Shown: positions 23,481 through 34,579 of the stretch, one piece after another
Layout of the letters: every line of letters starts with the position of its first letter
Position numbering within the stretch: the first letter of the stretch is position 1
Source of the DNA: Benincasa hispida
Lineage: Eukaryota; Streptophyta; Magnoliopsida; Cucurbitales; Cucurbitaceae
Assembly: GCF_009727055.1 (NCBI RefSeq)
Contig: NC_052359.1
Coordinates: 62,374,960-62,438,959, forward strand
Reading direction: 5' to 3'
Length of the DNA stretch: 64,000 nt
Program-made: the position numbers and the translations under genes
Notes under the pieces: generated by a model
Told to the model about the DNA's origin: nothing
What the model saw: the letters and a program-made list of their open reading frames with translations, nothing else
Databases searched by the model: none

Positions 23481-23551
23481 AGTAATTAGGGTTCGGGTTT
23501 TACAAATTCTTCCCCCCTAAAAGTAATTAGGGTTCGAGTTTTACAAATTCT
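23481..23551 (+). repeat. Duplicated LTR end
   Basis: A ~30-bp unit (AGTAATTAGGGTTCG + GTTTTACAAATTCT) occurs twice, 40 bp apart, duplicating the LTR terminus and part of the polypurine tract. Confidence 0.8.
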
Positions 23552-25370
23552 CTACCAGACATGTCTCCAAGACCAATAAATCATATTTATTGTCTTGTCT
23601 CCTCTTTTGGAGAGTAGTGGGATGGAGGTCGCTTGCCACGAAATTCGTTTCACACGATTCTTTCCACTGTAATAAATTGGTCATTTTTAAAAACTTTAAA
23701 CGGAAATATTAACGAGTTGCTAAAAAGAAAAACACAATGACCTACGTTAGGTCTGAAGCAAATACCCGTTGTAAAACAAAACAACATCCAATAAGGTTTT
23801 ATCAAAACTAACAACCCTGTGTGACATCTAATTTTGCAATAGCGCTTCAAAGGTTTAGGACAAAAGCCATCGAAGGGAGGTTAGTTATCCCTCCTCTGAA
23901 TTGAGAAGATCTCAACCAGTCATTAATACAACTTTTGTTCCTATAACGATTAGCCATCATTAATTTGGCCAAGAGATCATTAACTTACTTAACAATCTCC
24001 CGTAAGTGTGACTGCCATTTTAAGCCCTAGAGGTCCATCCCAAAAGGCCAATCCGAAGGGAAAAAACCGATTGGGGCAAAACCTAAAGCGACCCTATCCA
24101 TTTCTGGAGTTCACCTTGATATTGACCAACTGCACAAAACCCATCCGAAGGGGACCGCATCGAAGGTGACTCGAGGGCGTAGAGAATGATCTCACGGAGT
24201 GAACCAATGATAGAGACCATAGAACGTGTTGGCACACACCCTTCACCCATTTCTGGAGTTCACCTATAAATACTCTCTCCGTCCACCTTGATATTGACTC
24301 ATGCAAACACCATCCGAAGGGGGATGCATCCTAGGGCATCTCGAGGCCAAGCATGAATCTCAGGGTGTGAACATACAGGGAGAAACGTGAGTGGAATCAT
24401 AGGCATATCTGATATGCCCTCCTCCTTCCCATGAGTATTTTATAACCTAGGGTTTAGTTTACTAGAAAAACACGGCTAAGAATTTTAAATAAGTGACTTT
24501 TAGGTTTTCCAAGAGTAAGTTTACCTTGGATAGTTGAACAACTTTTGATCATCATCCATTAAATCTTTAACGGGTCTTGACCAATACGTCGCATGCTTGT
24601 TGAAAAATCTATCTAATTCACTTTCTAGTAGGTTCCTAGGTAGGGGTGTTACATTTCCGTCAACTTAAGAACCCAGCCCAGAACCCGCCTTAACAAAAGG
24701 TCCCCTTATAGATAGGTTTACAACAAATTTAATCTTTATTTCCAACCAATTTTAATGCCTATTAAACCGATTTAAAATATTAATCTAGGTTACTAAACTC
24801 TTTAGAACTACTTGAACTTAAGTCATTCAGCAATCCAACTTTTAAAACCTTTTAAAAAACTTGTGAGTTCACCCTAAGTCCGCATGCAACTCTGAATTTA
24901 TTGATTTTAGGTACTTAATTTCCTTATAATACTTATAAACGGAAACAACCACAATTGTAAGCTAACACATACAAGGCATTCATAACGCTTATAAATAACC
25001 TAAGTGTCATGTTCAATACATTGTCCATTCATTGCTACTTCTTTTATATAACACTTATACAAAATCCGCAATGAAACAAGCAAAACATGCTTCCATTCAC
25101 CCTTAGACTATAACAATTATAATAAAAGGATAATGCATGATAATGTTTAATGCATACAAACTATAACTCTTATATTTCATGATGCATGCGCATGCTTTCA
25201 AGTAATTTCTTCATGCAAGATTATAACATTTATAATGCATGATGCATGAGTAATTGCACAACCTAAGGTGGGTTTTTAACTATATGACAAATACTTTAAT
25301 ATATAAGCACCATACATCACATCTATAAGCAATAAAAGTTGATGAGCCGGGTAAAATTTCCTTAAAACAT
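23552..25370. other. Non-coding retroelement-derived stretch
   Basis: No gene recognised. At 24085-24330 a ~160-bp block is roughly duplicated (CCATTTCTGGAGTTCACCT, ACCTTGATATTGAC and CATCCGAAGGGG each occur twice). At 24645-24655 GGGGTGTTACA resembles the reverse of a TGTAACACCCC LTR start and may mark the edge of another chromovirus LTR. The rest is AT-rich. Confidence 0.4.
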
Positions 25371-25429
25371 AAAAGAAAAGCTAACTATTACAAAGACAAC
25401 GAGTCTCCAGTTCAAACAGGTGAACCGGG

Positions 25430-26070
25430 TCTTGAATCGCTCAGCAAAGCATCGCTTCTCCAACAATCGTGTAATAAGCACCCCGCGATCGTCTACATAA
25501 TAAAACAAACTCTTCGTTCTATCGCTTACCAGTGCTCCTAGAGTTAAATGATCGTTTAGCATGCACTATATGATCGTCCAGAAAAATCCAAACGATCGTT
25601 TAGCTATTACTGCACGATCATGTACCTTTACTAAGCGATGAAGCTTGAAGTACGCGATCGCTTAGCGCGCTCCGCACAACACCCGCCTTCCGCGATCGTC
25701 TAAGTGACTACGATGCCGCGAAGCATCATCGCCTAAGCAATCGCATAACCAGTGCCTCTGTATCGCATACACGCGATCGCATAGGTAGTAACTAAGCGAT
25801 GAAGCTTGCTAACTACACGATCGTCTAACGTGCGCCTTCTACTAAACGACGAGCATCGCATGCTCCCACTATGATCGTCTACCTCCAGCGCCTATGCGAT
25901 CGGGCAACCAACGCTACGTGATATGGTAAACAATTTACCCCATCGCTTAGCATTAGCTAAACAATCGATTAGAAAATACTACACGGTCGTCTATAAAAAA
26001 TATCTAAACGATCGCTTAGTAAAATCCCTACGATCGTTTACCTGAGGCCACACGATCCGATTAACACTTG
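25430..26070 (+). repeat. Degenerate array of CGATCG(T/C)(T/C)TA words
   Basis: Roughly twenty or more variants of ACGATCGTTTAG, GCGATCGCTTAG and CGATCGTCTA, spaced irregularly at ~15-40 bp on both strand senses. The words also occur in the U5-side parts of the C2-family LTRs (3370-3545, 9670-10060, 14480-14720, 26930-27140). Here they lie in what should be the C2 leader. Confidence 0.8.
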
Positions 26071-26372
26071 ATCTTCTTCTTCGTTGAGAACTGCATCGCC
26101 ATGTGCCGAAGCTTCATCACGAACGACTCGACGAACTCGAACTTTTCGAATTACAAACTCGATTGCAAAGTTAATTTTGCCCAAAAACACGGGGGCCCTT
26201 ACAATTAACACTTCGTAATAACGAAAACTTTAACAAAAAAGGCAATCAAACCCGAAACATTCATCAAATCCATCCACAAATATAAAAAACGGTTAACCAC
26301 AAATGCAGAAACCCACCGCGACTGTAAAAATCGTTCAATTCAGATCTATAATTTGGAATATCAGAGAACCTG
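26071..26372 (-). other. C2 untranslated leader
   Basis: Sequence between the word array and the primer binding site; no open reading frame of note. Expected position of the retroelement leader and packaging region. Confidence 0.5.
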
Positions 26373-26384
26373 GCTCTGATACCA
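26373..26384 (-). other. C2 primer binding site
   Basis: Minus strand TGGTATCAGAGC, the exact site complementary to the 3' end of initiator tRNA-Met used by many plant copia elements, 2 bp inside the LTR end (CCTACA). Confidence 0.92.
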
Positions 26385-26386
26385 AT

Positions 26387-28614
26387 TGTAGGAAACCAGA
26401 ATCGGGATTTCCATGAGCAGCAGAAGTAGACTATTCCAAATTACAATCATGAATCAACAAATCATTTACAATCGACTTAAAAACAAACGGTTATACAATT
26501 TACAAAGAAATTACAGCATGAACAAAAATGTACAGAGGGAAAAACTGTACTAACAAAGGCAGAAGCGTCTCCACGCTCCAATGCGCGACTCTGATCGAAC
26601 GAACAAGAGCAACCATGAACGCCCAATCTACACGACCGCAACACCGCACGAACACTTTGCGCTCGTCCTCAACGATCTCCTCGGTCACGAACTCCTCCGC
26701 AACAGTGAACGGACTCCTCCGCAACACCACGAATGGCCTCTAGAAAACCTCAACGGTGTCGAGTTGAGTTTGACACCACCAACAAGGTGACCTTGGTATT
26801 CTCGGTGTGAGAATCCAGAGGGTGGGCTCTGTTCTGACTTGGTATGAGGCAGACAAACGGGGGAAAGAAAGATAGCATACACGACTAGGCAAGTGGGAGA
26901 AGTCGGAGACCTATCGTATAAGTCGTGCCCAATCGTTTAGATAAAACTATGTGATTGTCTAGCAAAAGCTATGCGGTTGTTTAGCTCTATCGTCTAGCTC
27001 GGTCTGTCACGTACAGACTCTACACGATTGCTTACCTTGGGCCAGCGATCGTCTAGCAAAGCTATGCGATCGTTTAGTAAACATTGCACGATCATTTAGC
27101 TCGCACCTGCACGATCGTTTAGCTCTCCCAGCCGTCGTTTAGTAAATCTGTATTTATTTGACGACTTCCGTGAGTTTCTTTTCGCTAGAGAGAAAACTCA
27201 AAATTCTTTTTCAAACTTTTGTAAAACTTCTTTTTCAAAATAGGAAACCACTTCCTTTAAACTCACGATTACCATGATCCAATAACCACCCACTACTTTG
27301 GTTATTTAAAAGAAAAGGTATTAATTATCTAATAATTAATATTATTATAAATATAAATGATAAACAACTTATCATACTATATTTATAACCTATAGTTTTA
27401 ATATTTCATCTCATGAAATATATAAACAATAGTTCTTTTTCTATTCCATGGTACTTAATGTAAATCTCATTTACATCAATCCTCTACTAGATGTACCTCA
27501 TACATCATACCGATTATATCATATATAATCAAAATACCTCTTGTCAATTTGAACATTTCAAATCAATACCAAGAACTGATCCTCAACATGAATCCAAGCT
27601 ACCAAGGGGACCTCATGAACCTGTAGATCCGAAGTTCCAACGGTACGTGAATAACTGACTAAACTCTTTAGTCACGGGATCCACCATCTGTTAACTGCCA
27701 GACACTCCACTAAAGACCGACAGCTGAACTTTCCTCACTACAGATATATTATGTGTCCATCTTAATCAATGAGCAGTACGACAACCCTTCACAAATCGCT
27801 CGTAAGTACAGCTGGGCCAATAATTGTTATGCCCCTATAGTTACATTTGTCTCCTTAAGTACCACTGATCCCTCTAGTTAACATAAATCAAAGTTCTACT
27901 ATGACTAAGACTTCTATTCAAAAGAGAAGTTGTGGCCACTATGTTCAAGCCCCGGAATCAGCTCTTAAGGGAGCAATCTCTCTACATATCTCTACTTCGG
28001 GAAAGGAGTGAATTCCATATTGTGGATTGAGTTCCCAGCTCCCAGATCAGACAAGTCCTCAAAAAGGTAGGCATGTTGAATTGGCAATCTGGCCACTCTC
28101 ACCCATACTAATCAAATGACCGCCCTCAAAGGCAGGAGTTCACAAAACACTCAGAATTGAGGTCATGTCACCTATAGTCGTTTAGGCGAGATGTAAGTCT
28201 CTAGTATCAACGACGTTATATACAGAGTCTAGTCATCTCGTGGTCCAGGTCTTATACAAACTCTTTGTATAGGACACCCCCGCTCCATGTCTCCACACGA
28301 ATGGTCAGGATCTACCATCTATAGTAGTTTACAACACTTGCAAACATCTACAAAGCGGGTCGTATCCGTAGTGTCACCAGGATTAGATATCCCACCTTAA
28401 TCCTTATACTACAGACCGATTTAGGTTATCACTTAAGGCATGATCCACTTGTATACCACATATACATGCTTAAGTTCATATAACATAACCAAGGAGCTTT
28501 TTGTATTGGATATGAGTAAATGCCATAATTAAATAACACTTATTTTATTCATTGAATATGTGTATCTTTACAAAACAATGAGACTCCGGGAGAATTAAGA
28601 CACCAATCCCAACC
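26387..28614 (-). mobile_element. C2 5' LTR
   Basis: 2228 bp; minus strand starts GGTTGGGATTGG (first T mutated to G) at 28614 and ends GGTTTCCTACA at 26387 next to the primer binding site. Conserved core at 27580-28420, hairpin at 28253-28271, CGATCG words at 26930-27140. Confidence 0.9.
28253..28271 (-). other. Conserved LTR hairpin (C2 5' LTR)
   Basis: Minus strand TATACAAA-GAG-TTTGTATA, ~345 bp from the LTR start. Confidence 0.75.
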
Positions 28615-28619
28615 GTGAG

Positions 28620-29734
28620 AGCATGCTAACTCTAGTCCCGAGAAATATTTCACTTGGCCAAGATCTTTAAGCGTAAAAGTGTCTTGAAGAAGGCCTTTAA
28701 CAAAAGTAATCTCTTGAGAAGAAGCACTAGTGATGATAATATCATTAACATAGACCAATAAAGCAACAAATGAGTCAACACTTCCAAGAGTAAACAAGGA
28801 ATAATATGATTTAGATTGCACAAATCCATGATTGATGAAAACTGGAAAAAAAATTTATAAAACCATTGCCTAGAGGCCTGTTTGAGACCATAAATGGATT
28901 TGTTGGGACGACAAACCATTTTATCCCCCTGTTGTGATAATTCTGGTTTATACCCCAATGGTAAAGTTATATATACGTCTTCAAAAAGGTTACAATTCAG
29001 GAAAGCATTGTTCACATCTAAGTGAGCTAATGGCTAGTTAAATGAAGTTACAAGGGTGAGTAACGCTTTAACTGTTATAATCTTGGCAACTGGTGAAAAA
29101 GTGTCCATATATTCAATGCCTTCCTGTTGATTATACCCCTTAGCCATAAAACAGGCTTGTATCTATCAACAACACCATCTGGAGCATACTTGACTTGATG
29201 AACCCACTTGGAACCAATGGCATGATGACCTTTCGGTAAAGGGACTAGAGTCCAAGTGTTGGTTCTTTCCATGGCCTCAATGTCATCATCCATTACCTTT
29301 TGCCAATGCAGAAAACGGGTAGCTTGGTGATAAAAGATGGACTCATATTCTGTAGATATGTTGAACAAGAAACTCTGTTGTTGAGGAGAATGTTTACTGT
29401 AGCTCAAAAAATTCCCAAAATAGTTAGGATCAATAACTTTGACAAATGGTAAATGACTCTTCAATTGCAATGAAAATCATTCAAGTAAGAAGGAGGTTTC
29501 CAAGCACGAGAAGACTGTCTAGTGATAATAACTATGGAAACAAAAGGAATTTCAATGTTAGCACTAGAACTTGGGTCATAATCTAATGAATCAACTTCAA
29601 CATATTCTAAAGAAGATTGTTGATCATTATCCACAAGATTTTGATTTGCAGTAGCTACCTTATGGATAATATTGTTATCTTGAATATCAAAGGCAGCTCG
29701 ATCGTATGTTCTTTCAAGAGAAGGTTGTGGTTGA
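28620..29734 (-). pseudogene. C1 RT, N-terminal and catalytic part
   Basis: From 29470 leftward: RFLHWQKVMDDDIEAMERTN and WTLVPLPKGHHAIGSKWVHQ (RT start), then [20 protein letters not shown] and [16 protein letters not shown] (28650-29015), then in another frame [13 protein letters not shown] and [16 protein letters not shown] (28620-28821). The catalytic motif reads YVND rather than YVDD (minus strand of 28741-28752), so an essential Asp is lost by a G-to-A change. At least two frameshifts occur. It joins 14004 across C2. Confidence 0.88.
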
Positions 29735-30874
29735 TGTTGGATTTTATGCCCTAAAACTCTGAATGTAATTAAATGATCATCATTAATAAATAGTTTTTAA
29801 TATTTTTATCAATAAGTGTTATTGATGTTTTATTTAATCTTGTCTTATTAACCCTAAAATCCAATAAACTAACATCCTAGTCAAGATACAACCTAAAGAA
29901 TCTGTAGTATAGGGATAAGGGGTATCCTGTGCAATGAGTTTGCACAAGATCAGATCGCGAAATAGTAACCACTAGATGTAACTTCATTGACTAGTTAGGT
30001 TTCTATTTGTAACCCAAGGGTAAAATGGTAATTTGATCCAATTGGGGTTACAAACACTCCTTAACTTGTAAAGGGTAAGGTAATTTGCCACTAAATTGTA
30101 TTTGAAATGTTCAAATTCAGAATTGGGAATTTTTTAATGTATGTGGATACATTTTAATATAAAGTTTATTTTTAAACTTTATTATTAACTTTGGATATGA
30201 TTCAAAATTAATAAATGAGAGAACAAAATATTTGAAAGGAGTTCAAATATTAATTTAATATGAATAAGATTCATATTAAAAACTTTAGGTTAAAAATAAT
30301 GTGCATTGGATACGCATTAAAATTATAGATTAAATGAGAGAAATGTTTTTTAATGTGATTCAAATAAGAAATTAAATTAAATATGTGATATTTAATTGGA
30401 TGATTAATTAATTGAAGAATTGATTAATTACTAATTTAATTTTGAATTTAATTAAATTGATTAAATCAAAACTAGGTTAAATTTAATGTACATTAAAACT
30501 ATAGGTTATGTGAGAAGAAATCATTTAAATATGATTTAAATGATCATTTAATTAATATATTTTATTTTATTTTTTAAATTAAACAAATTAACTCCCCATT
30601 TTAGGAAAGTTAACTATTTTTCTCTCCCTCTCAAGCTCTCTGTGTGTTTTATTCTTCATGAGAAAAGAAGAAAATTGTTATGTGATATTTCCAAATCCTA
30701 AAAGAGAGAATCCCACAATTCTCCAATTCTAATTCTAGAGAGAAATTCTACGAAAATGCATGCTTAATCGATATTACCTTTTATTCCAATGCCAAATTGT
30801 TTTGATTTTAAATGCCAATTTGGAAAAACGAATTGGTTTTGTGTGCTGTACCTTTGGGTTTTCATCCCAGTTGA
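29730..30874 (+). mobile_element. Solo LTR in C1, TSD GTTGA
   Basis: LTR 29735-30869 (1135 bp), TGTTGGATTTTATGCCC... to ...TTCATCCCA, with exact GTTGA copies at 29730-29734 and 30870-30874. Its start resembles that of 53504-55176. The interior is very AT-rich. It carries the hairpin at 29928-29946. C1 coding resumes on both sides. Confidence 0.9.
29928..29946 (+). other. Conserved LTR hairpin, compensated stem
   Basis: TGTGCAA, loop TGAGT, TTGCACA: perfect 7-bp stem. Relative to TATACAA/TTGTATA, two base pairs are changed on both sides. Confidence 0.7.
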
Positions 30875-31950
30875 TTCATTATAGAACTGTCAATATCAAA
30901 CTTGAATCAAGATATGATAAAGACCAAGGCAAAACAAGCTCATCAAGAAAGGTATCCATGGTAGAAGTTAGAGGTTGAGAGTAGAAAGGAAAAATCTCTT
31001 CAAAGAAATTAACATCCCTAGAAACAAAAATCAGTCTGTTTTTAATGTCATATAACTTATACCCTTTTATTCCAGTAAGATAACCCAAGAATATACATGG
31101 TTGAGCTCTTGGATCAAACTTAGTACGATGACTAGTCAAGGTAGAAGTAACTTGCAAAAAAGAGTAATCGACATCAATGTCATAAACCTTGAAATAAGGT
31201 AAATGATTAGAAAGTAAAGGCACAGGCATTCTATCGATTAAAAAAGTTGCTGTAAGAACACCATCACCCTAGAAAGTCAAGGGGACTTTAGATTGAAAAA
31301 GGAGGGCACGAACTACATTTAAAAGATGTTGGTGTTTTCGTTCTACTACAGAATTCTGTTGAGGTGTAGCAACACACGAATATTGGTATAAAGTTTCATT
31401 TATGGCAAAAGACTCATCAAATCTCAATCGAGGTGCATTATCTGATCTAAAAGTCTTAATAACGTTAGAATATTGAGTCTCTATGAGTTTAAAGAAATGA
31501 GGTATTATAAACGACACATCACTTTTTTGTTTCATCGGATAAACCCATGTAAAACATGAGTAGTCTTTAGCTGATGTCAAAAAACATGTATAACCAGCAT
31601 AAGTAGGTGTATGCAATGGCACCATACATCATAATGAATTAACTCGAAAGTTTCTTTAAAAACATGGTTATTTTATGGAAAAGAAAAACATTTCTATTTA
31701 GCCAAAAGACAAAAATGGCAATTACAATCACGAAAAAGAACCAGACAAAAGTAATGTATCTTTCAATAGAAGCAATAGTAGCAACCCGTGAAGAATTACC
31801 CAACACCAAACTAGCTCCACGAGGAACAGAAAATAAGAGTTGCTCATAAAACTAAGACAGTAGCGATCATCCTTAAGTAACGCTTACTAACAGTAGATTA
31901 TATGTGAATTGTGGCAAGAACAAAATATCAAGAAGAATAAAATCCTTTGT
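30875..31950 (-). pseudogene. C1 integrase
   Basis: Ty1/copia integrase. C-terminal part at 30879-31229 (HLPYFKVYDIDVDYSFLQV, CIFLGYLTGIKGYKLYD); core at 31269-31625 with YSCFTWVYPMKQKSDV, the second catalytic Asp in FRSDNAPRL and the Glu-bearing PQQNSVVERKHQHLLN. The region 31640-31950 is the degraded N-terminal/pre-integrase part; I could not place the first Asp. Frame breaks occur at ~31230-31270 and upstream of 31625. Confidence 0.85.
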
Positions 31951-33020
31951 TATATGTACCTCTTCATAAATTTAGCCATGAAACGTGTCTGATTTGGTAG
32001 TATAACATAAATATTATGCACAGGACGCAGATTCGTCAACATGGATTTATCATAACATATGTGGCTAGATGCATCAGAATCAACAATCCATTTATTCGAA
32101 ATTTGTGCTTGTAAAGAGGTGAGGGCATAAGAACAAGTAGCTGCCACGTGATTAACGACCAGTTTGCCTCCAGTATTAGCTTCTGTAATGTGAGATCGTA
32201 GCATTCCCATTAATTGAGCATATTGATCACTAGTGAGGCTAGCGAAAAAGGCTGATTGGTTTGGTTTTGCCGCTTCTGTATTCTTATCAACAAGTTGATT
32301 GGGAGAATTTGAATGTTGATTTGGTTATTGATTATTGTAAAATTTATATCTTGGGAGGGAAACCGGGCAACTTATAGCACTTGTCAGTTGTATGCCCTTT
32401 AATTTCACACTGACCACAGATTGGTCGTTGACCATCACTCTTTCAAGAATTGTCATTAAAATTTTTCTTTGAACTATCAGCCGCTAGAAGGCTTATTGTC
32501 TTAGTAATTCCAGTGGAATTTCCTGCACTTTGCTGGCTTTTATCGCAGAATATGAATAATTGGGACCCATAAGAAAATTCATTACATACTTTGTTTCAAA
32601 GATACGTAAGTAAAGACTTCATACCTCCACAAGTATAGTTATCAATTGGTCTGTAATTCGAAAGATCCTACCATAATGTTTTGATTTTAGTAAAATAAGC
32701 CTCAACTGAGAGTGAACCTTGCGAGGCTATCACGAGCTGATTTCGGAGTTGATAAATTCGAGGTCCATTAGTCTGCTTGAACCGCTCTTTCAATTCATCC
32801 CATACTGCTTCTGTCGATCCATCATAAACAATACTATCAGCAATTTCCTTGGATATGGAATTGATTTTACAAAAGTGACGATGTCGTTGTTACATTGCCA
32901 TGCAGTAGCTAAAACGTCTTTACGTTTCGTGACCGTACCATCAATAAACCCTAACTTGTTATCCCCTAAGAGAGCTAGACACATTACTTTGCTCCACCAA
33001 ATATAATACTTTGTTACCAT
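31950..33020 (-). pseudogene. C1 gag and protease
   Basis: Gag (Ty1/copia type) at 32790-33020: YYIWWSKVMCLALLGDNKLG, FIDGTVTKR, then AWQCNNDIVTFV. A CX2CX4HX4C zinc knuckle lies at 32418-32370 (CGQCEIKGHTTDKC). The protease motif WIVDSDASSHIC (~32090) shows DSD where the family has DSG, so the active site is altered. Gag lacks its first few dozen residues: the gag core begins at or inside the expected primer-site position. Confidence 0.8.
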
Positions 33021-33022
33021 CT

Positions 33023-33315
33023 TATTAAATCACCCATTAACCCATTAACCCAAAAACTTAAACTTGTTGATAAAAATAAATTTAATATATTAAATATAGA
33101 AAAAATAACATTATAGAGATTTGAATCCATGACAACATGTAAAATGGGGAGAATAAATTTTATTTAACTTAATTGATTTTTGCATACAAATGGCATATAT
33201 AAACTTCCTTTATAAATACACTTAGCCTAAAACTACCTAAACAAAATATCATAACAAATTATTAACAAAATATCTAAACAAACTACCAACTTTGTAACAG
33301 AGAGAACCTCCAACA
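33023..33315 (-). mobile_element. C1 5' LTR (approximate)
   Basis: Minus strand starts TGTTGGAGGTTCTC at 33315 and runs to about 33023, where a weak primer-site-like TGGTAACAAAG follows. The outer ~50 bp match the C1 3' LTR near 13168. The inner boundary is inferred. Confidence 0.55.
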
Positions 33316-34032
33316 ATAAATTTTAATAAACTGTTTTTGAAAAGTTTGGAATGAATATCACACAATTATTGATTGTATAAAAAGAAAATGGTATTTCAAA
33401 GTCTCACATTTTTTTTAGTTTATTTTAGAGGTTCATTAAGCTTAATTTATACCAATTTTTACTTTTGGCTATCGATGCTTGTATTTTTAAAAATATTTTT
33501 TGGATTTTTTTATTTATAAGAATTTTCCATTCATTATACACATTTTTTTATTAGAATGTCATCGTTGTAAATTTTGTTAACTAATTATAATGTCAATGGG
33601 TAGTTAGTTAATCAAAATTTCGAAAACAAAATGAAAATCAACGATAGCCATTATATTTATTAAAATATTATAAAAGACAATTTATTGTTATAATTGGGCC
33701 AATGAACAATAATTGGTATGTATTATCTCTGTTATCATATTTATTGTACTTTAACTTTAGTAAATATATATATCAATTGAAATTTAACTTTAGTAAATAA
33801 CATTGTTAATTAATTGTCTACTCAATCTAACTAAATATATCTATTTTTATGTTTTATTTTTCCTATGGTTAAATCCGTGATACTCATTGCCTAGAAGGCA
33901 TCATGTGAAATTGTGAATAGGCTATTTATATTGGGCCCAATCTTACGGGCTGAGTGTTTACAAAACTGGGCCGGATTTAGACCCACACGCCTCTCTAGAC
34001 CCAAAATGAACTTTAGTTTGAGCTCAAGGGTA
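33316..34032. other. AT-rich intergenic DNA
   Basis: No gene, RNA or mobile element recognised. Two TGGGCC motifs (33930-33975) are like those in plant promoters, but no gene follows. Confidence 0.5.
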
Positions 34033-34547
34033 TTGTTGTCTAGGGGTGTACAAGAACCAACCAAAACTGGAGAACTGGACCGAACCAGATCGAACCGACT
34101 AATTTGCTCCAGTTTTTTTTAAAAAGAAGCAATTATCAATTTATTAAGTAATCGAACCGATTGGTTCAGTTCGGTCAACGGTTCTCCATCCTAAAGAATC
34201 GAGAACTGGACCGAACCAAATCGACCCTATATATTAATATTTATTAAATATTATATTACGTAAAAGTATTATTAAATATTAAGTAATATTGATCAGTCCT
34301 TAAGCCAAGCCCATAGCATAAGCCCATAAGTCCATAAGCCCAATCTTTTTGTCTAATTAAAAAAAAACCATCGATTATAAACCGAACCGAACCAACCTGA
34401 ACCGATTCAGATTGGTTCGACAGGAACCGAAACCGATGAAAATCGGTTTCCATGGTTCTGTTAACTTGAGAACCGTGGACTTTGGTTCGGTTCATGGTTC
34501 GACCCAAAATCGGACCGAACTGAACCATGCACACTCCTATTGTTATG
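34033..34547. mobile_element. hAT-type MITE with 8-bp TSD
   Basis: 34041-34539 (499 bp): TAGGGGTGTACA... to ...TGCACACTCCTA (12-bp TIR, two mismatches), flanked by 34033-34040 TTGTTGTC and 34540-34547 TTGTTATG (6/8). Interior rich in AACCGAACC/GGTTCGGTT words that make it foldback. No coding capacity. Confidence 0.82.
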
Positions 34548-34579
34548 TTGAAGACAATCAAGATCTTGCAACCTCAAGC

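Larger units (their letters stand above)
20378..23504 (-). mobile_element. 3' LTR of a chromovirus-like element inserted in C2 integrase
   Basis: 3127 bp; minus strand TGTAAAACCCGAACCC... to ...GGGATGTGATA. Second copy of the family at 7787-12369. It interrupts C2 integrase just before MNLQFQNYM. Minus-strand sequence entering its start at 23505 is AGGGGGGAAGAATT, a polypurine tract of the type used by Tekay/Reina-like gypsy elements, so it is a 3' LTR whose body would extend right. No 5' LTR or coding region was found. It is longer than its sister mainly because of a minisatellite. Confidence 0.75.
14000..28619 (-). mobile_element. Reverse Ty1/copia element C2 nested in C1, TSD GTGAG
   Basis: Spans 14005-28614, flanked by identical GTGAG at 14000-14004 and 28615-28619. 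3' LTR 14005-15593, polypurine tract 15594-15606, pol tail, later insertions, pol body 18325-20377, a second large insertion from 20378, CGATCG-rich leader, primer binding site 26373-26384 and 5' LTR 26387-28614. Deleting C2 and one GTGAG brings C1 RT back into one frame. C2 lacks any recognisable gag, protease or integrase N-terminus, so it could not move by itself even without its insertions. Confidence 0.9.
13100..33315 (-). mobile_element. Reverse Ty1/copia element C1, host of nested insertions
   Basis: Reading leftward from 33315: 5' LTR (33315 to about 33023), gag (33020 down), zinc knuckle, protease, integrase, RT, RNase H, pol stop at 13178, polypurine tract, 3' LTR from 13168. The order gag-PR-INT-RT-RH is diagnostic for Ty1/copia. 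It is interrupted by C2 (14005-28614) and a solo LTR (29735-30869). Without those inserts it would be about 4.4 kb. Its 3' LTR is only partly recognisable and the left end is approximate. Confidence 0.8.

Noticed and set aside
24640..24660. TGTAACACCCC-like LTR start (reverse)
   Set aside because: Only one end of a possible LTR; no partner or TSD found.
33913..34122. Frame near TGGGCC motifs
   Set aside because: Overlaps the hAT MITE and has no domain; the motifs alone do not make a gene.
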